A stretch of DNA of 64,000 bases from positions 372,001 through 436,000 of the forward strand of contig BLSF01000010.1 in NCBI GenBank assembly GCA_012862575.1, written 5' to 3'. This document shows positions 48,007 through 58,667 of this stretch, in pieces. The DNA is from Parietichytrium sp. I65-24A. Taxonomy: Eukaryota; Sar; Bigyra; Thraustochytrida; Thraustochytriidae. Made by a program: the position numbers and the translations under genes. The stretch's first letter is position 1; every line of letters begins with the position of its first letter. Below the pieces are notes generated by a model. The model saw only the letters and a program-made list of their open reading frames with translations. It made no database searches and was not told where the DNA came from.

Positions 48007-51000
48007 TTATAGCTCAAGCTTTCGCAGCTCAAATTCGCTTTCACAATACACGTTTATACGGAAAGATCCTTCCTCACCTCTAGGGTACAAAGACGGGAAG
48101 ATAGTATACACGATGTCTCCTGAACAAGGCAGTCTGGTCTCGAAAGACAGGTCCCTAGAGTCTTTGAACTTGCCGGTGCTCGCCACAACCTGCTTGGCCA
48201 TAATATCGCATTCCAGACGTTTTCCCCCGTTGTCCAACAGCAGCAACGACATAAACGGGTAGCTTCTCCCCGATTTTTTAGCGGCGTACTCGTATTCATC
48301 CATTTCTTCGGGGTTCAAGTCCCCATCTTCGCGGCTCGTAAGGCTCGAGGTGAAATGGAATAAATTGTCAGGGTCCCGAGACTTCGTCTCCTGGAGATTT
48401 GAGATGGAGACGAAGAGCCGCACAGTTTTCTCTTGAGAAAACATGCAAAACATCTTTTCTCGAAGTTTTTCTGCGGGCGGCTTCAACTGCAAAGAGAACT
48501 GGGGGTTATACCTAGCCCCAGGCTGATTTGGTGGTCCACCCGCGGACTCGCCGCGCCACTCATCTGAAACAGACTTTTGAACCCACACCGCCGGGTTGAA
48601 GATTTGACAGACATACAGCCATTTGAACGAAGAAACAAAATCCTCGAGAGAGATCCAAAACGCCCCTTCATCTTCCTGATCTGCCTCGTCAGAGTTATTG
48701 CAAGTCAGCTTGACAGAATCAAAACCAAAGCTCTTGCCGCGCAAGCTCTCACTGGGCATTGCTCCCAGCACTTGCTCCAGCTCGCGCAAACCGTCTACTT
48801 CGAATCGAAACTTGTCCGCCTCGAAATTCAATCGCTTTTGCATTCTGCGTGTCCACCTTTTCTTGTCGTATTTTGACCACCGCCCACGCCATCTGCTGAC
48901 CCCCCACGGATCTCGAAGTTGTAAAAGCTGGTGCTTGCCATTGTAGTCAACCTGTTCTTCTACTCGAAGAATCGCATAGGCGTGCCCATGCACGATTCCA
49001 TTGGAATCCGTGGACAGCGCACCGTCCTGAGAAACAGGGCTATGTTCGTCGTTGCTGGCTGGAGAGCCAGCCGCAAGAAGCGCACCTTGCTGCTGAAACT
49101 CAAGCAACCGCTCCCACAGAGCGCCCGAAACTATCATCTCCACGTCATCCTCGAGGGAGTAGAGCTGCGAAAAGCCGCCGGTCAAATCGACCAAGGCGGC
49201 GTGCACGTGCCCGCCGTTGAGTCCTTCGTACTTTCGAAAACGTTTTGCAAAAGCTTTCTCGATTATCATCGGCCACAAGACATTGCCCGATCTCGATCGA
49301 CAATACAGTGGGAGCGGTAAGCGTGCTTGCCGTCCTTCGCACAACGCCAATTCGTTCTCGTTTGCGGAAAGGGGGGGGAGGTCGCACACTTTCAACGCTT
49401 GCCTAGGATGCCTGGGATCCAACAACAAACTTTGCTCGATCGAACATGGGAATCGATCGTCCACGAGAATGTTCTCCCAGTGCCCATCCAGGAAGAGCCG
49501 GACGCGATACACCCCAGCTGGCTCAAGACTGTCGGAGACGATGACACGATTTAAGAGCTGCGGGTAGAGTGCTACAACACTTATTGCGCTCAATAGCCAG
49601 CAATCCCCTACGCCGCCTTGAATAACTTCCCTGGGCTCAAATTGGGATTCGGAGGAAAATGGCTGGCTCCCTCTCTCCCGCGATATGCAGAGTGGTCGAT
49701 TTACAGCTTCGCTTACGGCTCTGGGAAAGATCTCGGATGGCCGAAACCAGTGCGCTCCCATCAGATCTTCTTCTGCAATATCGTCCAGGTCTTCATCCTC
49801 ATCGTCCCAGTCAAGATACATCGAACCATTTGAAGCGGGAAAAAGTGTATCCTCCCACTCACGCTTTGTGACCTGGAACTTGTCTTTAATCGACGCCAAG
49901 AGTTCGTCTGTCTCCGCGTCCGCGATCGTAATCAAGGACTTGAAGGCATCGTCACAAGGCCCTTCCGAGGCAACATCATCCGTATTTTGCAAGTTTGTGG
50001 CGCTTCTTTGCGCTAATAAAAGCTTCCGCCGCGACATGGCAGCGTTCAGGGCAATTCGATTTACATTCCTATGCTCCACGTCTTCTGCATTCTCCACTTG
50101 AAATAGTGACGGGTATGCGCCACTCAGCCCCCCCATCTCCGAGTCGTCTCCGTCTCCAAACCAATCACCAGAACGATACGGGTTGCCCTCATCGCTATCT
50201 TCCGAATCATAGTCACTGCCACTGTCACCGTCATCGTCATCGTCGCTGTCAGTTTGGTTCCTAGTGAATTGGGGCCTCTCATGTTGATTGCTAGGCACGT
50301 ATTCCACTTGATCTTTGAAACGCAGAGAACGTTTCGCATCTCCAACACTATCTAGACGTTGCATCTCAAGATCCGAGCTGGATGCTGTCCTCGTCGTTTC
50401 TGCAATTTGAGTGCTCGGCAGGGATTTGACAGTATTCTTCTTCCCGACACGAGAAAGCGACTCAAGCCCAGGCCCGTTTTGGCCGAGAGTTTTCGCCTTA
50501 AGCTTCTCCGCCCTGAACTTTCTCTCGGTCGCCTTCTGCTCATAAAAGAGCTGGGTGGATCTCATCCAAAACAAAATATGAAACAACGCTTCATACTTTG
50601 ACGAATCGCGAAGATACATCTGGTACTCCAGATCACTTTCATACACTTGCACGTAGTATTCGCGGAGTGCAGAACCAGAGTCGATGACAACTTGCTCCTC
50701 CAAGACCTCGCCACTTGCGGCTTCTTCTTGATTGACTTGTTTTCCAAGTTCCTGTATTGAGCCCTGGAGTGAGTGGTCCGGTGTTTCCGTTTGTACACTT
50801 TTGGCTGGCATGCGAATTTCTTGCAGCAGAGTGGTATCAAGCGCCGCATCGCTGTACATTTTGGAAACACGATAATTCCCCAACCTGGAGAAGCCCGTCT
50901 CAAGTTTCGACCCCCACAGCCGCTCTGCATTTTCGGGCACTCTGCCCATTCGTCTTGAAGCATGAGCTTCGTCATCATCTTGTCCGGAATCGGGCGGAGG

Positions 51001-54000
51001 CTTCAACTCCTCGACACCCTCATCGTCTTCGGCTCGAGGCCCACTTTTAATATTATCTTTCAGCCAGGCTGCCATCATGGCCTGCTGAGATATTTGCAGA
51101 CACCGCCGGACTGACTCCCGAAGCACGTGCTGAAAGACAAGGTCCAAACCCTGGAGAGAGTTCAGGCCGAGCAAGTTTCGCCGAAATTGGGCGAAGCGAG
51201 CTTCTGACAAATGGAAGGCAAAAACTTCGACTCCGCACAAAGCTACAGAGCTTATAGCCACGCCGGCATTTGGGGAGAGACAAACGCTTATAATGAAACC
51301 AATCGCATGTACAGACAAGAGGAGCGCGACGATGCTTAGAGTGGGCGAGTTTTTCAGAGCTAGCTCGCCCCCTCGAAGCTCCACCTTGTAAGCAATCGCT
51401 GGAATTCCCAATAGGGATGTAGACGGTGATATTTTCGTAGAATTTCGCACAAACGCTCGGGCTCGTCTAAGGATCCAAATAATCGCAAAGAAGAAGAGGA
51501 TGAGGTATGCAATAATCCCGTATGAGAGGCCGTACAGAGGATCCGAAAAATTCAAGAATAGCACTGAACCGCCGGCATCCTCGGCGTCCCAGATTGCGAG
51601 TGCAAGGAAGAGGCAAAAGAAAATTCCAACCAAGAAGATGGCATTTCTTGTGGGCCGCGCTGCCCTCGCAGCATCCAATTTGCTCGAGTTCCACCATATC
51701 CACACTGCCGCAATGAGATACAAAATGACCAGGACAACGTAGTAGAGTACGGCAGCAAAAGCTCCAAAGCGCTCACCAATCCACAATCCAAGACCGACAG
51801 CCACAGCGACACTGATGAGCATCGCAATCCCAACAAACCAGCTCCACCGAAAGTGGTCATCTCTGAGCGCAATTAGTGCAACCACACCGAGTATAAAAGC
51901 TGGCGCAAGAAGGAATACAAATAACGCGGTGTCCAGAAAATTATAATAGGGCCCGCTCCTCTCTTCCAGCACCTGTCGCAATCCGAAACCGTAGGCCACG
52001 GCAATTAGCGAAAGGTGGAGGCCATAGAGTACAAGAATGACTTTGGACACTTGGAGAGAGTTGAACCACAGCTGCATCGCAAGAAACCCACACAAAAGCG
52101 AAAACAGGGAACAAGGAAAAGCAACGGCAAAATCCGAGTCCATGGACGGTATCTCGTATACCAGGCTAAGCCCCCACAAAACGAAACAGAGCGGAACAAA
52201 CAAGATACAAAGAAGCATGCGAAGGTTCCGACGACGTGTGCTCGCGCGCTCTATCTTAATAGACTTCAAGTAAAGCAAAACGGAATCGTCCAAGTGGCCA
52301 TCTTTGGCAGCTTTGAGCACCGCCTCAGGGGCTTTCGGCGGGACTGCCTTCCAGAAGCAAAAGTCGTCGTCGGCCCATTGCTGATGACCGTATATTCCAG
52401 CGAGTAAAGCCGGGCCAAGGGTCGCTACGGTGCCAATGATGGAAAACTTCTTGGTGTCCTTGAAGAGAACCTGCGAAATGAAATAAGCGCTGTAGAGTGC
52501 AAGGCCCAAGATGCCAAGAACCGCAACACACGAGTAGACGGTGACAAATAGTCGAGACCGGTCGGTCGCACTTGAAGAGGTATTCGCTGCAGTCGTGGCT
52601 TGCATTGCAGCAAGCGGCCCGGCTCTGGATGCCATTTTCACCGCACGTCTAGCACTTTGCAGTCGCAGTCTCTTCCAGACAAGGTAAAGACTGTACGCGA
52701 AAACAAAGTTCAGCCAGACAAGAATGGCAAACACACCAAACTTGTACTGCTCAATGTCATCCTCCAGGAGCCGAATTTTCGCAATTCCTTCGTCATCTCT
52801 AGCACCGAGAACATGTTCAAAGTTTGGAGATGCCAAGGCCCCAGTGAGCGCAGTAAAATAAGCGACGATGCCAAACAGGACCAACTCTCGACAGAAAAAC
52901 TGCAAGTAACCTTGCAGTAATTCAAAACATGACATCCTCTTTCCCTTACCGCTCTTTCCCTTCAAAACGCTTATAGCAAGCTTAGAGTGTTCGCTTTTCG
53001 CATCAGCGTAGTCGAAAACTATCATTCGGGACAGAAATACAGCCGTGATCACAAACATGCAGCTTTGCCCTATGAACCATGCAGACGTGGGCACGCAGGA
53101 GAGCACGATACGTGCTGCAAGTAAAACTGAACATACTAACCACGCCGGTATTCCACTAACTCTCGCAAAACTCTTCCCTGATTGGATTTTGCTTTGCTTG
53201 TATGTGAGGGGGGAGAACTTGAGCAGCAGTATCGAATCAGACATCACAACAGCAATAGATTGAAAGAGAGGTATGGGCCGTTCTGTGAGGCCCCACAAGA
53301 TGAACGAGTAGGTAAAGATCCAAATGAGCGACACTGCATAGCAGATGATAAAGCCCTTCTTCATCTGGCTACTGTGAGCGGAGAGTATGCTATCGATGTA
53401 ATCATGCTGCACCTCGACCGTGTGCGCGTCGTTCCCGTTCAGTCCTGGGCTTGCCTCGCGTTGAGATGACGCACTTCCATCACCTTCCTCGACGTCGGAT
53501 TCAAGCTCCAGAGAAGTCCCGGCTCTGCTTAACGGAGGCGACTTTAAGCTAGAGCGGCTTTGATCAGAAATCAAAGGGTCCAACACTGAGCCCGTCAATA
53601 TCCGGCTCGCTCTATTAATCTCCGCTTTAAGAGCAGCCTTGCCTTGTAGTTTTTCTGCTTTTTGGACCGGCGGGTCCACACGCTTCGGATGTTGAAGGGA
53701 CTCATCTGGCAAATGACTCTTAATCACAGGAGCTCTAGCTTGTTGAATGTGGTGCTCATCCAGATCAAAGTCACAGTCTATATCCACGATATCACTTGAA
53801 AGCTGCCCACTGCTGTATCCTTTGTCAAGGTAAGCGGTGGTTGAATCCCCTCGAGACAAGTTTGAAAGAAGAGCCGGGCGCTCCGTCAGCGCAGGCAAAC
53901 CGGCGAGGTGGTCGCTCTCCTCACCCAAGATTCGAGTTATCGATCCCGCGGGTTGTTCCTGGCCTCGCAACTCGCTTGGAAAGTGAAGCTTTGGCTGCTG

Positions 54001-54912
54001 CTGCCCAGCAGGTGCAGAAGATTCGAACTCGACTCCAGCGCGAGCACTATCGTGTCCACTTTGTGCAACAGTTGCGACGCCGAAGCGCATCAAGCTCTCT
54101 GCGGCCCTCGCATGCACCTCCACCAGCAAATCCGCCCCTGCATGAAGATAGTAATCAGCGTAATAGGCAGCCGCAATGACGAATATGGCGTTGAGCTGCA
54201 TGAAGAGCCAATTCCCGGCAACGTGCCAGGTGACGTCCTCCTGGTAATTTACTGCGGCGCTGGTCCAACTGGTATTGCAAGGCGCAAAAAGAAAGGGGGA
54301 TTCGTCACTTACGCATTCCCCAAAGGGTATGGTGAACAAATTGGCCAAACTCGCCAGCAGCACAGCCAAGAAAATCATGCACACCAGCGCGACACTAAGC
54401 AGTCTCTCTTTCCGCGCCTGCTCTTTCCACAGCTGGTCCTCCGCCTGGACCAGACTCAACGGCACATTCCCTGCGGAAACAAACTTCAGGTTGGGCGCAA
54501 CGCTCCATTGATTCCTATCCCAAAACAGCACCACCACCGCCAACGCCATCGCGTACATCCCGTAGAACGTCACGGCCAGAGGCTTGGACCTAAAGTGCTC
54601 CCACCGCACGTCCCATGCCACGTAGTACACCACCATCGCGCCAAGCCCCAGCGTCCCTGTCCCCGCGCACACCGCGCCAGCTTCGAACACCCGCGCCCAA
54701 CTGCGCGCCCGTCTCGCACCCTTCGCCCACGGCCAGCGCCACACATTACCCGACCTCGTGGCGGCCCAGCCCAGCAGCCACGGCCGGAACCGCGACACCC
54801 ACAGCCACCACACCAGCGCAGTGTACGCGCACACCAGGGCTATTGCGCACGCACAGGCGCCTTTCCAGCTGCGCACCTCCCACGCCGCTGTGCTAGACTG
54901 CGCCCACGCCAT
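48007..54912 (-). CDS. Membrane-anchored calpain (DEK1/phytocalpain-like), catalytic Asn replaced by Asp
   Basis: This is a 2301-residue protein; I start at the ATG at 54912 (the frame upstream begins with GTG). The N-terminal two thirds hold roughly 20 hydrophobic transmembrane segments in blocks, separated by loops and a long charged arm (about 1350-1700). Then comes the CysPc protease core with QGGVGDCWLLSAIS (Cys 1771), GHAYAILR (His 1977) and LRDPWG. A C2-like calpain domain closes the protein (about 2080-2301, with VRLFVSISNLQ). This order is that of plant DEK1. Cysteine and histidine are present, but the third position, Asn in canonical calpains (RNPWG), is Asp 2001; the His-to-Asn spacing of 24 residues is conserved. 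There is a larger than usual insert between Cys and His. Family role: Ca-dependent regulatory cleavage, in plants tied to membrane mechanosensing and development. The whole 6.9 kb is one exon. Confidence 0.9.
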   Translation of the reverse strand: MAWAQSSTAAWEVRSWKGACACAIALVCAYTALVWWLWVSRFRPWLLGWAATRSGNVWRWPWAKGARRARSWARVFEAGAVCAGTGTLGLGAMVVYYVAWDVRWEHFRSKPLAVTFYGMYAMALAVVVLFWDRNQWSVAPNLKFVSAGNVPLSLVQAEDQLWKEQARKERLLSVALVCMIFLAVLLASLANLFTIPFGECVSDESPFLFAPCNTSWTSAAVNYQEDVTWHVAGNWLFMQLNAIFVIAAAYYADYYLHAGADLLVEVHARAAESLMRFGVATVAQSGHDSARAGVEFESSAPAGQQQPKLHFPSELRGQEQPAGSITRILGEESDHLAGLPALTERPALLSNLSRGDSTTAYLDKGYSSGQLSSDIVDIDCDFDLDEHHIQQARAPVIKSHLPDESLQHPKRVDPPVQKAEKLQGKAALKAEINRASRILTGSVLDPLISDQSRSSLKSPPLSRAGTSLELESDVEEGDGSASSQREASPGLNGNDAHTVEVQHDYIDSILSAHSSQMKKGFIICYAVSLIWIFTYSFILWGLTERPIPLFQSIAVVMSDSILLLKFSPLTYKQSKIQSGKSFARVSGIPAWLVCSVLLAARIVLSCVPTSAWFIGQSCMFVITAVFLSRMIVFDYADAKSEHSKLAISVLKGKSGKGKRMSCFELLQGYLQFFCRELVLFGIVAYFTALTGALASPNFEHVLGARDDEGIAKIRLLEDDIEQYKFGVFAILVWLNFVFAYSLYLVWKRLRLQSARRAVKMASRAGPLAAMQATTAANTSSSATDRSRLFVTVYSCVAVLGILGLALYSAYFISQVLFKDTKKFSIIGTVATLGPALLAGIYGHQQWADDDFCFWKAVPPKAPEAVLKAAKDGHLDDSVLLYLKSIKIERASTRRRNLRMLLCILFVPLCFVLWGLSLVYEIPSMDSDFAVAFPCSLFSLLCGFLAMQLWFNSLQVSKVILVLYGLHLSLIAVAYGFGLRQVLEERSGPYYNFLDTALFVFLLAPAFILGVVALIALRDDHFRWSWFVGIAMLISVAVAVGLGLWIGERFGAFAAVLYYVVLVILYLIAAVWIWWNSSKLDAARAARPTRNAIFLVGIFFCLFLALAIWDAEDAGGSVLFLNFSDPLYGLSYGIIAYLILFFFAIIWILRRARAFVRNSTKISPSTSLLGIPAIAYKVELRGGELALKNSPTLSIVALLLSVHAIGFIISVCLSPNAGVAISSVALCGVEVFAFHLSEARFAQFRRNLLGLNSLQGLDLVFQHVLRESVRRCLQISQQAMMAAWLKDNIKSGPRAEDDEGVEELKPPPDSGQDDDEAHASRRMGRVPENAERLWGSKLETGFSRLGNYRVSKMYSDAALDTTLLQEIRMPAKSVQTETPDHSLQGSIQELGKQVNQEEAASGEVLEEQVVIDSGSALREYYVQVYESDLEYQMYLRDSSKYEALFHILFWMRSTQLFYEQKATERKFRAEKLKAKTLGQNGPGLESLSRVGKKNTVKSLPSTQIAETTRTASSSDLEMQRLDSVGDAKRSLRFKDQVEYVPSNQHERPQFTRNQTDSDDDDDGDSGSDYDSEDSDEGNPYRSGDWFGDGDDSEMGGLSGAYPSLFQVENAEDVEHRNVNRIALNAAMSRRKLLLAQRSATNLQNTDDVASEGPCDDAFKSLITIADAETDELLASIKDKFQVTKREWEDTLFPASNGSMYLDWDDEDEDLDDIAEEDLMGAHWFRPSEIFPRAVSEAVNRPLCISRERGSQPFSSESQFEPREVIQGGVGDCWLLSAISVVALYPQLLNRVIVSDSLEPAGVYRVRLFLDGHWENILVDDRFPCSIEQSLLLDPRHPRQALKVCDLPPLSANENELALCEGRQARLPLPLYCRSRSGNVLWPMIIEKAFAKRFRKYEGLNGGHVHAALVDLTGGFSQLYSLEDDVEMIVSGALWERLLEFQQQGALLAAGSPASNDEHSPVSQDGALSTDSNGIVHGHAYAILRVEEQVDYNGKHQLLQLRDPWGVSRWRGRWSKYDKKRWTRRMQKRLNFEADKFRFEVDGLRELEQVLGAMPSESLRGKSFGFDSVKLTCNNSDEADQEDEGAFWISLEDFVSSFKWLYVCQIFNPAVWVQKSVSDEWRGESAGGPPNQPGARYNPQFSLQLKPPAEKLREKMFCMFSQEKTVRLFVSISNLQETKSRDPDNLFHFTSSLTSREDGDLNPEEMDEYEYAAKKSGRSYPFMSLLLLDNGGKRLECDIMAKQVVASTGKFKDSRDLSFETRLPCSGDIVYTIFPSLYPRGEEGSFRINVYCESEFELRKLEL

Positions 54913-55662
54913 CCCAACCCAACCCAACCCAACGCAACAAAGACCGCTTTCCCACAGTCCCACAGTCCTCGCTGCTCGCTGCGGGGAGAATTTTCGTGCG
55001 GTGTGTACTCGAGGACCCCCCCGGTGTTTGAGTACTCGCGCGCTTGGGACTGGAGGACTCGGAGCTCTGAGACGCGCCGGGTTCTTCGGCGGCTACCTGG
55101 TTGACTAACGCGCGGGGCAGGAAGCTGTGCGGGGACAGTGGATAGAGTGCTGTGGTGTATGTCGCCAGCTGTCCCAGAGAGACGGAATGCGGTCCTCGAG
55201 TACCCCGCTAACTGTCCTCGAGGATGCGTTTCACTGGCAGTAGCACTGAGTACCGTCACGACGTAGGAATTGGAAATGCGTTCTCAACTTGTGTGGTTCC
55301 TACTCCTTCCTAATGCTGTCTACCGATTGACTCGCTGGGAATTACTATGAATCACTATGAATCACTGTGAACGTGAATGAAGAGATGGTTACGCCGTACC
55401 TATAGCTTGGCATAGTGTTTGATAGTAGTCTAAACTCGCAGAAGAGACTACTACTAGCTAGCAGGTAAAGCTTAGAGGTGGCAGTAGGAGGTGGTAGTGT
55501 TAGTGGCGAGCTGAACTGAACAGTCTGAACCGACTGTGATTTTTTTCTTTTGTTTTTCTTTCGTTTCTCTTTTTTCCTCAATCCGGGAAAAAAAATTTAA
55601 AATCTTGCTGAGCTGGAACAGCATGGACATTGGGCATCGTCCATTGTGCAACTGTGTATTTC
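54913..55662. other. Intergenic region upstream of the calpain gene
   Basis: No gene seen. Plus-strand ORFs overlapping 54913-55108 are shadows of the calpain coding strand. CTCGAGTAC/GTACTCGAG-type palindromes occur at about 55006-55035 and 55193-55225. Presumably it contains the calpain promoter. Confidence 0.45.
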
Positions 55663-56466
55663 CTAAAGATGTTGCGTCGCATCCATCTTGGTCGAAAGAA
55701 AGAGCTTGGTGGATTCTGAGAAGCCCTCTGCGAGTAGGGCAGAAGAGGACGCGTAAGTGAAGAGTATGTTGCGCATGATGCTGAACTCACGAGACGAAGG
55801 AAGAAGAGGGATCATGATTTTCTTTTTTTGGACCTGCAAGCAACGTCGTTGTTGAGCTGCTTGAATGCGTCGGCGGAAGCAAAGAAGCGCAGGCGAGCAA
55901 GTTGGTGTTTGCTGTTTCTGGAGATATAGTTCCATCGCCGACGACTCAAATTCCCTAGCTAGGAGCCATTTTGCTGTCTGCCGAATCTCAGCAATCGAAT
56001 GCTGCAAGTAAGAGGCGAAGCTGTGAGATCCCTTGGAACCCGAACCTCAGCCAAAAAGTCCTTTACGATCTCAAACAGGACGAGTGGGATTTGAGGCGCG
56101 GCTGCACGACGCAGACCAAGATCAGTCATGATCTGCCGCAACGAGCTCCGAAGTGGAATCGGTTCTTGAACGCCGCCACAGTCCATCTCGAGTTCAGCTC
56201 GCTCTCGGGCAGACCAACTCAAGAAGCTGCACTGGCAAGGTTTGCCCCCGCGACCGAAAGTTGTCCACAACATAGTTTTGAATTCCCGGAAGCTCATCGA
56301 AATGAGTATCCCCCGCATGAAATGCCACTGCCGTTGTTTTCATTGTCTTGGCCATAAAAGGATAGACGAGATTGGTATTTCCCATCGTTTCCAAGAGTAG
56401 GTCCTTGCCTTTCCGCGGATCCGTCAAAATGTGTTGCTGGTTCGGCAAAGATAAAAGCGACTCCAT
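55663..56466 (-). other. Possible multi-exon or frameshifted gene, unresolved
   Basis: Three adjoining minus-strand frames look protein-like in succession. The first runs from an ATG at 56466 to 56194 (NQQHILTDPRKGKDLLLETM, AFHAGDTHFDELPGIQNYV). The second, ending at 55959, has LRQIMTDLGLRRA and PQIPLVLFEIVKDFL. The third, ending at 55663, has SIAEIRQTAKWLLAREFESS. A CTTACTTGCAG acceptor and a GTAAAG donor about 65 bp apart would join frames two and three in phase. No good donor links frames one and two. I do not recognise the product. It could be a real spliced gene, a decayed one, or chance. Confidence 0.3.
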
Positions 56467-56870
56467 CAAGGTTCTCAGTTCACTGCCAAAAACCGAGAAA
56501 CTTGCGGAGCCAACTGATACAACTGATACAACTGATACAAACCATACACAGCCCACGGACCGCAATCCATTTCTCAGACTCAGCCCAAGTCTGCTCAGTC
56601 TCAGCTCAGCTCAGCCACGACTAAAATATTCGAAATCATAACAAATAAATCAAATACAACATTCCTATTTTACGTTTTACGATACAACATTTGAATTCCA
56701 CCTAGCAGTCCCACAGCGCTCCCCTAGCACTCTGCCTGTAACAGTAGGCGGCTTCTCTAATTGAACTGAGAATTGAGAGTTGAGAAGTTGTTGAGAATTG
56801 ATTTCAAGAGATGCATCGATGGATGTATACATGTTTTGAGTTGGTGCGCAGGGGATCAAGTGCACGTGGC
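56467..56870. other. Upstream region of HAT1
   Basis: A 9-bp tandem repeat (ACTGATACA, about three copies) is at about 56513-56541. AT-rich sequence follows at about 56636-56700. It is likely the HAT1 promoter/5' UTR; the segment 56811-56870 could instead be coding if the upstream ATG is used. Confidence 0.4.
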
Positions 56871-58388
56871 ATGATGGACAAGAGGGCGCGCGAGCAGGAC
56901 GCGGCTGCGGCGGCGCTGGCTTCCGTTCTGGGAAGACTGGACAAGCGTCCTCGCCCCGCAGTCAACCAAGTGCCCGTTCGCCGAGCGGACAAAGTGGCGC
57001 CAGCGCAGGCGAAAGTGCCCAAAGTGACCGAGGAAAATAAGCTGAACAAGGGAAGCAAGGCGGCAGACGAGTCGAATGGGACTCAGGCTCAGCAGTTGCT
57101 GGAACAGATGTTGAGCCAGGTCCGCGGGGCAGGCGGAGCTGAGGCAGCCGGCGGAACTGGCGAAGAGGAAGAGGAGGAGGATGAGTGCAGGGAGATCCCG
57201 AAAGGCTTTCCGGAAGAGATGGTGTGTGACAGGGAGGATGTGGTGCGCGTGGTGCTAGATGGGAGAGCGACCCATCCGATGAAACCGGAATTTGTGCATC
57301 AGGTGCTGTGCAGGGACAAGTACGTGATCGGGTACAAGGACCTGCAGATTACTTTTGAGTACACCAAGCTATGGAGGGCCAGAGCCGAGATAGCTTACAC
57401 GCAAAAGGCAGATGAGGGCAAGTGGGGCGACCTCCTCGATGGCGACTTGGTTCAGGTCATTAAAGACAGCGGGGTGTACCCGCTTGAGTCCGTGCAGGAC
57501 AACTGGTTCACGTTCGACAAGGACACCTTCGCGTCTTGGAAGGAGGCAGACAGCCTGCAGTCCTTTGATACAGTGGGCTTTGAGGACCTCGGAAACCTCG
57601 GAGTCGAAGGCGTGAAGCTTCTCCGCTGTTCGCAGGTACACAAATATTCGCGGGCTGGGGAGCTCATGAATAGATTACAGGCAATGTCTTTCTGGTGGAT
57701 AGAGTCCTCTGAGCAAACTGACGCGCAGGATCCGCGCTGGGAACTTTTTGTGTTGTTCAAAGGCGACTCGTTGGTCGGCTTCACAACGGTGTTCAAGTTT
57801 TTCAACCCCATCCGGAGCTCGCAGCCTCTGACGTGGCGCATCTGTCAGAGCGTGGTGCTTCCCGGTCTGCAGCGGCTCGGGCTTGGGCGGAAGATGTACG
57901 AGATGGTCTACAATTTGGCGCTCAACGAGAAGGACGTCTTTCAGCTCACAGTTGAGGACCCTTGCCCAGGGTATTCACGCCTCCGCGATCGCATCGATCT
58001 GGACCAATGCGTGAAGAGCAAGTGCTTTGTTGATGCGAAGGGATTTCAGAAATTTCCTAACGGCACAGTACCAAGCTTTGAGCTGGAAAGAATAGGAAAA
58101 CTTTTGAAGCTGACCCCACGTCAAATCCAAAGGGCCTACGACCTGGCGAGACTAACGGAGATTAAAAACACGGTTGACGACATCAAGAGCGAGCATCTTT
58201 TGAAAGAATTTCGTCTCGATCTGAAGCGACGATTTTGCGCGAAAAACACAGAGGGGGTAATGGCTCGTCCTCCAGAAGACCTGAAACCAAATCTTGAGAT
58301 GCTCTTCAACGACACGCTGGACCAGTATGATCAAGTTCTCATGGGTGTGGACATTGAGGCTCTCTTCCAATCGCTTTGCACCATCTAA
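56871..58388 (+). CDS. HAT1: Histone acetyltransferase type B catalytic subunit (HAT1)
   Basis: This is a protein of about 505 residues when started at the ATG pair 56871/56874 (MMDKRAREQD). An ATG at 56811 in the same frame would add 20 residues with little family resemblance. After a low-complexity basic N-terminus and an acidic EEEEEDEC run (about 100-110), the HAT1 N-terminal domain begins (FPEEMVCDREDV, VIGYKDLQITFEY). The GNAT acetyltransferase core carries RICQSVVLPGLQRLGLGRKM at about residues 323-342, the acetyl-CoA-binding R/Q-x-x-G-x-G/A loop, followed by LTVEDP as in yeast Hat1. A C-terminal helical domain extends to the end. Known role: acetylates newly made histone H4 on Lys5 and Lys12 in the cytosol with an RbAp46-type partner before nuclear import. 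The N-terminal extension of about 90 residues is longer than usual. Confidence 0.92.
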   Translation: MMDKRAREQDAAAAALASVLGRLDKRPRPAVNQVPVRRADKVAPAQAKVPKVTEENKLNKGSKAADESNGTQAQQLLEQMLSQVRGAGGAEAAGGTGEEEEEEDECREIPKGFPEEMVCDREDVVRVVLDGRATHPMKPEFVHQVLCRDKYVIGYKDLQITFEYTKLWRARAEIAYTQKADEGKWGDLLDGDLVQVIKDSGVYPLESVQDNWFTFDKDTFASWKEADSLQSFDTVGFEDLGNLGVEGVKLLRCSQVHKYSRAGELMNRLQAMSFWWIESSEQTDAQDPRWELFVLFKGDSLVGFTTVFKFFNPIRSSQPLTWRICQSVVLPGLQRLGLGRKMYEMVYNLALNEKDVFQLTVEDPCPGYSRLRDRIDLDQCVKSKCFVDAKGFQKFPNGTVPSFELERIGKLLKLTPRQIQRAYDLARLTEIKNTVDDIKSEHLLKEFRLDLKRRFCAKNTEGVMARPPEDLKPNLEMLFNDTLDQYDQVLMGVDIEALFQSLCTI

Positions 58389-58667
58389 TGTACGGATCAA
58401 TTAGCCCGATTGTTTTGGACGGTCATCGCGTATTCATGTTAGATTAAAAATAATAACAAAAATGGAAACCTATTCCACGAACCGCTCGCACAACGACATG
58501 GGGTATCTGGGAGGAGAAATGCGGATGAGAAAGATACTTAGTGGACATTACTTGGCTATTCTACAAGCCTCCCCGCGTAATGACGTCAGCGGAAAGAGGC
58601 CGCAAATCCCACCGTTCACATGAGAACAAAGGATTGCCACAACAGTCGGCGAGCATGTTGCAATCCC

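Noticed and set aside
53908-55104. 398-codon plus-strand ORF
   Set aside because: It lies opposite the calpain coding strand, is rich in Pro/His/Arg from GC-rich antisense DNA, and has no domain.
56811-56870. Upstream ATG as the HAT1 start
   Set aside because: The added 20 residues have no resemblance to HAT1 N-termini and are preceded by AT-rich DNA; the MM pair at 56871 is preferred, although the longer form is possible.
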